Source: Spongiibacteraceae bacterium UBA5047
Lineage (GTDB): Bacteria > Pseudomonadota > Gammaproteobacteria > Pseudomonadales > Spongiibacteraceae
Reading direction: 5' to 3'
DNA: 64,000 nt
Assembly: GCA_002415025.1 (NCBI GenBank)
Contig: DIBR01000014.1
Location: forward strand, 2,309-66,308
The translations under genes were made by a program, and so were the position numbers. Below are positions 1 to 7,393 of this stretch, piece after piece (the first letter of the stretch is position 1; each line of letters opens with the position of its first letter). The notes under the pieces are model-generated. The model was not told where the DNA came from and did not search any database. It saw nothing but the letters and a program-made list of their open reading frames with translations.

Positions 1-850
1 TGTCGACCATGCGATGCTGCAGCGCCTGAAATTTACCGATGGGCTGGCCAAACTGCTTGCGCGTGTTGGTGTACTCGGCTGTCGCCTTATAGAGGTAATC
101 CATCGCACCCACCGCCTCGGCGCACAGCGCAACCGTCACCTCGTCTACCACGCTTTGCATCAGGGGCAAGGCTTCGCCCATATCTCCCAGCAAAGACGCA
201 GCGGGCACTGACAATTCATCAAATTGAACTTTCATGGCATGGCGTCCATCCATCAGCCGGATGCGCGTGGTGTTGACTCTGTCATCGAGCTTCACGGCAA
301 AAAGGCTGATGCCGTTCGCATCTTCGGTATTTCCCGCCGTACGCGCCGAAACAACCACAAAATCGGCATCCGCATTGCTCACCAGTGTCTTGGTGCCGCT
401 TAGCAGGTAGTTTGAGCCCTGCTTTTTCGCCGTTGTCTCGCAGTGGCTTAAATGAAATCGGCTTTGCCGCTCCTGCCAGGCAAACGCGCCCTGCACCTCG
501 CCAGCCATGAGTTGAGACAACAGCAACTCATGGTCTGCCGTGTTCGCACCGCGAGCCAGCAATTGCCCCGCCAGCAAAACCGTATCGACAAAGGGTTCCA
601 GCACCAGTGCTTTGCCGAAGGCTTCCATCAGGGTTGCAGATTCGACAATACCGCCACCGAAACCACCCTGCTCTTCGCTGAAGGGAATTGTCAGCCAACC
701 CAGCTCGGCAAAGGTCTTCCAGTGGGCCCGGCTAAATGCGTCGGGCGCCTCCAGAAGCTTCTCCCGCTGTGTGGCGTCGTACTCGCTGGCAACAAATTTC
801 TCTACGCTGCCTTTCAGCATCTGTTGTTCTGCAGTCAGTGAAAAATCCAT
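1..850 (-). CDS. Acyl-CoA dehydrogenase subunit, 3' end outside window
   Basis: The ATG at 850 opens a frame that runs without a stop to the window edge, giving about 283 residues. The N-terminal part begins MDFSLTAEQQMLKGSVEKF and reads as the alpha-helical and beta domains of the acyl-CoA dehydrogenase family (FAD enzymes that introduce a 2,3 double bond into acyl-CoA thioesters). The C-terminal helical domain is cut off, so the catalytic base cannot be checked. The start lies 9 bases after the stop of a second acyl-CoA dehydrogenase, so the two are almost certainly cotranscribed. Paired, divergent genes of this family form alpha2beta2 heterotetramers in steroid side-chain degradation (ChsE1/ChsE2 type); that role here is inference from the surrounding genes. 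Confidence 0.88.
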   Translation of the reverse strand, partial: MDFSLTAEQQMLKGSVEKFVASEYDATQREKLLEAPDAFSRAHWKTFAELGWLTIPFSEEQGGFGGGIVESATLMEAFGKALVLEPFVDTVLLAGQLLARGANTADHELLLSQLMAGEVQGAFAWQERQSRFHLSHCETTAKKQGSNYLLSGTKTLVSNADADFVVVSARTAGNTEDANGISLFAVKLDDRVNTTRIRLMDGRHAMKVQFDELSVPAASLLGDMGEALPLMQSVVDEVTVALCAEAVGAMDYLYKATAEYTNTRKQFGQPIGKFQALQHRMVD

Positions 851-859
851 AACGTTCTC

Positions 860-2038
860 CTACAGTCCCAATGCGAATTTGGCGATGATGTTGCGCTGCA
901 CTTCATTGCTGCCACCATAAATGGTTGATGCTCGACCGAACATATATTCTCGCCGCGCTGCGTTGCCAAAGTCGTGCCCTATGTCGTCGGTATCCGCTTC
1001 GTCCGGCAGCACACCGCCGAAGGCCGCGGCCACGTCCCACTGCAGGCTTTGCACGGCCTGCTGGCATTCGGTACCTTTTAATTTAAGCAGCGAGGATTCC
1101 ATACCGGGCGCGCCACCCTTGTCGACAGTGTTAAGAACACGCAACTCAAGGTACTCCAGCGACATCACATCCATTTCCACTTCGGCCAGCCGCGCCTGAA
1201 AATCGGGATCCTCCATCAAGGGACGACCGCCGTTATTCTCCTGACTCGCATAGTGACGAATACGCTGCAGGGTACGCAGGCAAAAGCCTACACCCGACAG
1301 AGCCGTGCGCTCGTAAGTTAGCAACGCTTTGGCATAAGTCCAACCCATGTTTTCTTCGCCGATTCGGTTTTCAACCGGCACGCGTACATCGGTAAAACTG
1401 ACTTCGTTAAGGTGATGCTCATCGTCTATCGAAATAATTGGCGATACCGTGACGCCGGGCGCGGTCATATCAATCAGCAGAAAGCTGATGCCTTCCTGGG
1501 GTTTGCCCTCGGTACCGGTGCGCACCAGACAGAATATCCAGTCTGCGTGTTGGGCGTAGGTCGTCCAGATTTTGGTACCGTTTACAATGTAGTCATCGCC
1601 ATCGCGCACAGCGCGGGTTTGCAGGGCGGCAAGATCGGAGCCGGCTCCAGGCTCCGAGTATCCCTGGCACCACCAGATATCGCTGGATTTCGTTGGCGGC
1701 AGAAAACGCTCTTTCTGCTTATCGGAGCCGTAGCTGTACAGTACCGGCGCGACCATCTTGATGCCCATCGGGACAACATCGGGCGCCCCCGCCATGGCCA
1801 TTTCGTTGATATAGATACTTTTTTCGGTTGCCGACCAGTCGCAGCCTCCATGCTCTACCGGCCAGCCGTTGGCCGCCCACCCTTGGGAGTCGAGTGCCTT
1901 TTGCCACTCAATCATGCCTTCGCGAAAGGTGTCAGGGTTGCGAATTTTCCGGGCCAGTTCAGGCGTATAATTCTCGCGCATAAACTGCCGAACCTGCTGC
2001 TGAAAGGCGAGTTCTGTTTCGGTGAATTTGGCGTGCAT
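860..2038 (-). CDS. Acyl-CoA dehydrogenase (probable partner subunit)
   Basis: A full-length 392-residue acyl-CoA dehydrogenase. The FAD-binding middle region contains WWCQGYSEPGAGSDLAALQT and the C-terminus ends with IYGGSNEVQRNIIAK. Medium-chain enzymes carry the catalytic glutamate in this last motif (YEG), but here it is Gly, as in many bacterial COG1960 proteins whose base, if any, lies elsewhere. It precedes the second dehydrogenase gene by 9 bases, supporting a heteromeric enzyme. The start ATG at 2038 fits the family N-terminus (F-T-E-T-E-L-A-F). Likely substrate is a bulky or branched acyl-CoA such as a steroid side chain, but the sequence alone does not prove it. Confidence 0.92.
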   Translation of the reverse strand: MHAKFTETELAFQQQVRQFMRENYTPELARKIRNPDTFREGMIEWQKALDSQGWAANGWPVEHGGCDWSATEKSIYINEMAMAGAPDVVPMGIKMVAPVLYSYGSDKQKERFLPPTKSSDIWWCQGYSEPGAGSDLAALQTRAVRDGDDYIVNGTKIWTTYAQHADWIFCLVRTGTEGKPQEGISFLLIDMTAPGVTVSPIISIDDEHHLNEVSFTDVRVPVENRIGEENMGWTYAKALLTYERTALSGVGFCLRTLQRIRHYASQENNGGRPLMEDPDFQARLAEVEMDVMSLEYLELRVLNTVDKGGAPGMESSLLKLKGTECQQAVQSLQWDVAAAFGGVLPDEADTDDIGHDFGNAARREYMFGRASTIYGGSNEVQRNIIAKFALGL

Positions 2039-2181
2039 AAAGCCTCTCTCCCGGCGGTCAAAATACTATTATGTAAACCCCTAAGCTTCGCGCCCGGCGA
2101 CTACAGCGGCAATGACGCGGCCTGACATCCGATTGACAGTTTGTTACACAAAATTGATTAATCACGCCAGCCTTAAGCCGC

Positions 2182-4518
2182 CTAACGGCGCTGTTGCAGA
2201 TACTGCCACCATTGCTGCGCCTGCGGATTGTTCGGCTCATGAGCCAACCACTGCATAATTGTGTTCCGCGCACGCTCCTGCTTTCCGTACTTCAGGCTGT
2301 AGCGCACCAGCAGGTCAGCCGCGCGTGAAGCCAGAGGATTGCGCCGGTAATACGCTGCGAGCGCAGCCATCGCCTCCTCGGGTTGCCCGGTACTCTCCAG
2401 AGCGATTGCATAAGTCGTCGCGTAGCTCTCAACGGCAGGCTCCTTGCTGTGGGCTTTCTGCAAAGCCGCCAGTGCTGCCGGGTAGTCGCCGGCGCGCGCC
2501 CAATAGAGGCCATAGCGATAGTGTAGCTCGGCGAGTTCTCCCCCGTTCGCGGTGGTATGCGCAATCTCCATCGCGGCGTCCAGCCAATCTTTCTCTGAGC
2601 GTCCGGGCGCAGTGCCAGTCTGGCCGGCGCCGCGTGCCAGCTCTGCCAACTGAAGGTAGGGATAAATAAAATCACGATCCAGAGCTATCGCCTGCCGGTA
2701 AGCGGTTTCAGCCTGCTCGCGCTTGTTCTGCGCCGCATAAAAATTGCCGAGATTGCTGGTCAGCGTCGGGCTGTCCAGATTGGACTGCAGATAGCTTTCG
2801 TAGCGGTCGAGCAAGCCGGCTAGCGCAGCTCGACTTTCTGGCGGCAGGGGCAGCGAAATCGCCTGGGCCAATGTTGCAGCGGTTTCAAAGCGTACGGCTC
2901 GCACCGGGTCGTCAATCAAGGGAGATAGCGAAGTCCAGCGCTGTTCTAATGGTATAGCAGCCAGACTTCGCATTGCGGCCAAACGTACCATCGGGTCGGC
3001 ATGGCGCAATTTGTTGTCGACAATAGCGCGTAAACCGGCATCAGCATTCGCGTTAATCGCCACTAAAATAGCCGCCTGCCTGATGGGCGAGAACGCTTCT
3101 CCATCAAGCCGGTAGCGCAACGAATTGCCCGGCACACCAATCGCTGCTTCGGCAAATATCCGGGTTAATGCAGTGGACGACACACGCTCACCACTCTTTT
3201 CGCCAAAGGAACCGCCAAATGAATCGATGGCAGAGGCGAGCTCTTCCGCTGCTGCGTCTTCGTGGCAATCACTGCAGGGGTCGGGACTACCCAGCGCGGC
3301 GCTGAGAACCGGATCAGGAATGCCGAATCGATGATCCCGGCGTGGATCCACCCCCATATACACGGTTGCGGGCATATGGCAGTCAACGCAGCCCGCAGTC
3401 TGAGGCGAGTGGCCGTGATGATCAGGCCCTGAATACGCTTCCTTCATATGACACTGATTGCAGAGTGCGTCGCCTTCGGCGCGCAATTTCAGGGAATGGG
3501 GCTCGTGGCAGTTACTGCATACAACACCCGCCGCGTGCATGCGGCTCTGCATAAACGAACCGAGCACAAATACCTCATCGCGAATCTGGCCATCGGCAAA
3601 ATACTGCGGCGAAGAAATCATTGCGGGCACACTGTGATCAAGCAAGGCTGTACCGGGGTGCCATTCACCAACCTGTTCGCGCCGCGTATGGCACTGGGCA
3701 CAGGTTGAAAGCTGCTCACCCGTGGGCGGGTCTTTTCGCCGGGCAATCGCCTCATTCTCCAGCCAGCGCCACTGCCCCCGCTCCGCCAAAGACACAGGAA
3801 AACCGGCGTTTTTCTGCTCTTCTGGCTGTTCCGTTTGCAGCCAGCGCAGGTGCGCGTCGGCGCCGCCATGACAACTCACGCAGGCAACGTTGATCTCATC
3901 CCATTGTGTATTAAAACGTTGGGTAGCGACCTCGTAGTTCTTCTGTAAGGCCGTTGAATGGCAGTCGGCACAGGAGGTATTCCAGGTAAAGCCGGGATGG
4001 TCCCAGTTGAGATCAGACTCCAATGCATACCAGCGCTGGCCGCCTTCGGCTTTTGGCCTTGTATCCCAAACAACAGGTAGTGCCTGAAACTTGCCTTTGG
4101 GCAGTCGCGCCAAATATTGCTGCAAGGGTGTGTAGCCAAAGGTATAAGGAATATCGAAAATCTGTGGCGGCTTGTCGCTGCCCTGTTTTTGGATACTGAC
4201 CCGAAAGTGCTCTCCCTGCTTTAGAAAGCGGAAGTCGTATTGGCCAAACGCAGTCGCGCTGCCATCAAACTGTGCGAGCACCGTTTGATCGGTGGCTTCC
4301 TGCATAGCTTTGGCGTGATGCGAGTGCTGCCATTGCGCGTACTGCTCCTGATGGCAAGCCGCGCACGACCGGGCGTCCGTTGCCGCCACCGCGGGACACA
4401 GCGGCACAAGAAGCAGCACTAGCCAGCGGCAAGCCGCGTACGTCCTGGCTGCAATCTTTCGTGTTTGTCGCCCGTGTGCAACGCCATCAATTACTTGCAA
4501 AAACCACCGCCCAACCAA
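2182..4518 (-). CDS. Secreted multiheme c-type cytochrome with HEAT-like and TPR repeats
   Basis: A 778-residue frame with eight CXXCH haem-binding motifs in its first half (CAACH, CADCH, CVSCH, CAQCH, CSNCH, CNQCH, CVDCH, CSDCH), then a HEAT-like helical segment and several TPR units. A hydrophobic stretch followed by AVAA near residues 32-46 indicates export, as needed for haem attachment. There is no in-frame ATG at the 5' end; the frame opens with TTG at 4518 (TTG at 4500 is an alternative), so the start is uncertain. It overlaps the end of the sulfatase gene by 28 bases, implying translational coupling. Octahaem cytochromes with TPR tails are usually periplasmic electron carriers or scaffolds; the electron donor and acceptor are unknown. 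Confidence 0.88.
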   Translation of the reverse strand: MVGRWFLQVIDGVAHGRQTRKIAARTYAACRWLVLLLVPLCPAVAATDARSCAACHQEQYAQWQHSHHAKAMQEATDQTVLAQFDGSATAFGQYDFRFLKQGEHFRVSIQKQGSDKPPQIFDIPYTFGYTPLQQYLARLPKGKFQALPVVWDTRPKAEGGQRWYALESDLNWDHPGFTWNTSCADCHSTALQKNYEVATQRFNTQWDEINVACVSCHGGADAHLRWLQTEQPEEQKNAGFPVSLAERGQWRWLENEAIARRKDPPTGEQLSTCAQCHTRREQVGEWHPGTALLDHSVPAMISSPQYFADGQIRDEVFVLGSFMQSRMHAAGVVCSNCHEPHSLKLRAEGDALCNQCHMKEAYSGPDHHGHSPQTAGCVDCHMPATVYMGVDPRRDHRFGIPDPVLSAALGSPDPCSDCHEDAAAEELASAIDSFGGSFGEKSGERVSSTALTRIFAEAAIGVPGNSLRYRLDGEAFSPIRQAAILVAINANADAGLRAIVDNKLRHADPMVRLAAMRSLAAIPLEQRWTSLSPLIDDPVRAVRFETAATLAQAISLPLPPESRAALAGLLDRYESYLQSNLDSPTLTSNLGNFYAAQNKREQAETAYRQAIALDRDFIYPYLQLAELARGAGQTGTAPGRSEKDWLDAAMEIAHTTANGGELAELHYRYGLYWARAGDYPAALAALQKAHSKEPAVESYATTYAIALESTGQPEEAMAALAAYYRRNPLASRAADLLVRYSLKYGKQERARNTIMQWLAHEPNNPQAQQWWQYLQQRR

Positions 4519-6140
4519 GCATAGGGCTCACAATCATATATCAAACGCCCCGCTTCGCCATGCTGCCAGTCGAGTGGCCTCAACGCGTGCTTTGGGGGCA
4601 TACCGGGTGCAGGGGCGCTTTGCAGTCTATCGAGGGGAACCGGGTACTCGGCCCAATCCAGCGGTGCGCGCCAGCCAGGCGGCGGAACCAGCTCGGCGCG
4701 CGTACCGGTCACCGGATACATTGTTCGCCATTGATGGATCGCGGCCGCCATTTCAGACACGACATCGGGCTGAGCTTCTGCCAGATTGTTGTATTCGTTG
4801 GGGTCGGCGTTGATATTGAACAGATAATTTGTCACCGTCGCCGACAGCAAACCCTGCTCAACTTCCTGAACCAGCTTCCACTCATCATTAAACGCTGTGA
4901 GATTAAAGCGCCCGCGAATAGGCGTTTCCGAGGCAAAAAATATCAAATCGTTTCGCTGCTGCGGCTTGCCGGAGACCACCGCAGGCCAAAGATTGCGGCC
5001 ATCGAGCTTGCGCACGTTGCCGGGCTTTACGCCACTCGCCGCGGCAATGGTCGGAAATACATCCATTGCCGTCATAATTCCATCGTAACGCTGCCCCGCC
5101 TCTATCACCTCGGGCCAGCGCATAACCGACACTACACGAATACCGCCCTCAAACACCTCACCCTTGCCACCACGCAGGGGAACGTTATCGGCACCACCGG
5201 TTGCATAGGCCGCGCCGCCGTTGTCGCTGAAAAACAGCACGATGGTGTTATCGGCAATACCCTCCTCATCCAGTGTATCCAGCACCCGGCCGATCGCTTG
5301 ATCCATCGCATCAACCACCGCCGCATACATTGGGCGGGCACTGGGCTGCAGCATCAGTTTATTGATAAACCGGCTTTGATCCGTGTTGTGACTGCGCGCC
5401 TTTTTGCGCGTGTCTTTCAAGCCGGCATACTTTTCCTGCAAAGCCTTTGGCGCATCCAGGGGCGTATGCGGCGCGATAAACGGCATATACATAAAGAATG
5501 GCTGCGACTTGTTACGTGCTTTTATCCAGCGCGAGGCTTCATTTGCCAACACAAAGCTTTCGTAGGTTTCGCCCTCCAGCGCCTCGCTGTCCAGCGACCT
5601 GCCATTGACCTGAAAGTCGCGACCTCCCTGATTGGCAAAGGGCGGAAAGTAACCTACTTCGGTATGCAAATGACCATAAAAATGCTCAAAGCCACGTTCA
5701 TTCGGATGGTAGGTTTGCTGCGCATGCCCCAAGTGCCATTTACCCACCATCGCCGTTTGATAGCCCGCTGCCTGAAAACTCTGCGGCATAAAGTGCTCGT
5801 CCGGGTGAATACCAATGGTATGCCAGGGCATGATGACGCCATAGGCGACACCCAGGCGCATCGGGTCTCGCCCGGTCATCAGAGCCGCGCGCGTCGGGGA
5901 GCATATTGGCGTGGTGTAAAAGCGGTGGAGTTCGGTTCCTTCGCGGGCAAGCCGGTCCAGTGAGGGGGTATCAATCTCACCATCGTGAAAGCCAACATCC
6001 GCCCAACCCAGATCATCGGCCACCATGATAATGACATTGGGGCGCTCACTGGCCCAGGCCCCTGCGGAAGCGGTTGCTGACAACAGCATGAACAAAGCCA
6101 GCCAGCCCGGGCTGGCTATCCGTTTTAATGCCCTTCTCAT
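4491..6140 (-). CDS. Secreted type I (formylglycine) sulfatase, paralogue 1
   Basis: A 549-residue sulfatase with an N-terminal signal peptide (hydrophobic core about residues 12-24, cleavage near ASAGAWA). The maturation motif C80-S-P-T-R84 is intact, so Cys80 should be converted to formylglycine; metal ligands D42-D43 (ADDLGWADVG) and the SDNGG motif are also present. It hydrolyses an organic sulfate ester in the periplasm; the substrate is not readable from sequence. It is closely similar throughout to the second sulfatase at 27.4-29.0 kb, including the region after CSPTR and the C-terminal PPPGWRAP motif. The gene heads an operon with the multiheme cytochrome and is divergent from the crotonase gene. 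Confidence 0.95.
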   Translation of the reverse strand: MRRALKRIASPGWLALFMLLSATASAGAWASERPNVIIMVADDLGWADVGFHDGEIDTPSLDRLAREGTELHRFYTTPICSPTRAALMTGRDPMRLGVAYGVIMPWHTIGIHPDEHFMPQSFQAAGYQTAMVGKWHLGHAQQTYHPNERGFEHFYGHLHTEVGYFPPFANQGGRDFQVNGRSLDSEALEGETYESFVLANEASRWIKARNKSQPFFMYMPFIAPHTPLDAPKALQEKYAGLKDTRKKARSHNTDQSRFINKLMLQPSARPMYAAVVDAMDQAIGRVLDTLDEEGIADNTIVLFFSDNGGAAYATGGADNVPLRGGKGEVFEGGIRVVSVMRWPEVIEAGQRYDGIMTAMDVFPTIAAASGVKPGNVRKLDGRNLWPAVVSGKPQQRNDLIFFASETPIRGRFNLTAFNDEWKLVQEVEQGLLSATVTNYLFNINADPNEYNNLAEAQPDVVSEMAAAIHQWRTMYPVTGTRAELVPPPGWRAPLDWAEYPVPLDRLQSAPAPGMPPKHALRPLDWQHGEAGRLIYDCEPYAWLGGGFCK

Positions 6141-6330
6141 TGAGCCCCCTTTCCGCTGGATAGTGTGTGCATCGGATGTCAGAATCCAACCAGTTTAATC
6201 CACTTGTTTTAAATCATGCAAGGCATTGCTTCCTGCCGGAAGACTTCAATGTTGACACCTTTGCCGGTTAAGCTCTCGCTACAACAGAGCCCGCTCTAAT
6301 CACGATTTCTCTTAACCAGTTTGGTAGCCC

Positions 6331-7173
6331 ATGAGCACAGAAACATCAGATCCGGACGATCTTACCTTTGAACAGCGCGGCGCCGTCGCCGTTTTACGGC
6401 TAAACCGCCCCGCCGCCATGAATGCCTTTACCGGCACTATGGGTGAGGCATGGAACCGGGCCTACCAACGCTGCGATCAGGACGACAGTATCCGGGCGGT
6501 TGTCGTCACCGGCAACGGCAAGGCTTTTTGCGCCGGCGCTGATATGAGCGGTGGCGGCGACACCTTTGATTCTCCCGACGCAAAAATTCCTTTCAGCTCC
6601 AGCCCGGTGACACCGGCATGGCAACTGCGCAAACCTGTAATTGCCGCGATGAATGGGCACGCCATTGGGCTAGGCTTTAGTCTGGGATTGCAGTGTGACT
6701 TCCGGATCGCCGCCAACGAAGGTAAATATGGGCTCGTGCAAGTACGTCGCGGCGTCATGTCTGATGGCTGTTCACACTGGCTGCTCCCCAGATTGGTGGG
6801 AATGGAACGCGCGTTGGAAATTCTGCTTCTTGGCCGCACGATGAGCGGTGCAGAACTGGTAGAGAAGGGATTGGCCATGAAATCGCTACCCGCCGCCGAC
6901 GTGTTCGATGCGGCAATGGCACTGGCCGAAGAAATCAGCCTGCATAGCGCCCCGCTCGTAACCGCAATGGCAAAACGGCTCGCCTGGGATTCGGCAGATA
7001 TGTCTGTCGACGAAATGGACCAGCGCGAAACAGCGTGGCTACTTCATACCATGGGCATGCCCGACGCGATCGAAGGCGGCACAGCCTTTTTCGAAAAACG
7101 CCCGCCTCAATGGACCGGAAGTGTTAGCCGGCACTGGCCCGGAAAGCCGAAGGTTAAACATTCAGAACAGTAG
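6331..7173 (+). CDS. Crotonase/enoyl-CoA hydratase family protein
   Basis: A 280-residue crotonase-fold protein. The CoA-binding and oxyanion-hole segments are present (KAFCAGADMSGGG, AAMNGHAIGLGFSLGL). Compared with classical enoyl-CoA hydratase, both catalytic glutamates are replaced: the GGGCE position is Ser117 and the FGQPE position is Gln137. Asp145 (in VMSDGCSHW) sits where a related crotonase subgroup has Glu. It may therefore catalyse a different crotonase reaction (isomerase, thioester hydrolase or retro-aldol type) in beta-oxidation of an unusual acyl-CoA. It is divergent from the sulfatase gene across 190 bases and upstream of a TonB-dependent receptor. Confidence 0.9.
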   Translation: MSTETSDPDDLTFEQRGAVAVLRLNRPAAMNAFTGTMGEAWNRAYQRCDQDDSIRAVVVTGNGKAFCAGADMSGGGDTFDSPDAKIPFSSSPVTPAWQLRKPVIAAMNGHAIGLGFSLGLQCDFRIAANEGKYGLVQVRRGVMSDGCSHWLLPRLVGMERALEILLLGRTMSGAELVEKGLAMKSLPAADVFDAAMALAEEISLHSAPLVTAMAKRLAWDSADMSVDEMDQRETAWLLHTMGMPDAIEGGTAFFEKRPPQWTGSVSRHWPGKPKVKHSEQ

Positions 7174-7393
7174 CACCGCCTGAATCTGAGCGGTCCTCTT
7201 TTACCTTCCCAGATTACACCAAGGGCGATTGCGTAAACTTGCAGCGCTTCGGGCTGTACGACATTTTGTACCTGAATACTGTACATGCCTAAGGGTTACT
7301 ACCTAACAACCTGATATAGCCGAACACTTCACAAAACGAAAAGACAATTTTCGCTACCCTCCGCCGCGCTATAAAAATACCGATGGAGACTCC

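Noticed and set aside
4380..5963. 527-codon open frame on the plus strand
   Set aside because: It lies entirely opposite the sulfatase and cytochrome genes, has a shadow-frame composition (rich in R, H and Q) and no family motif.
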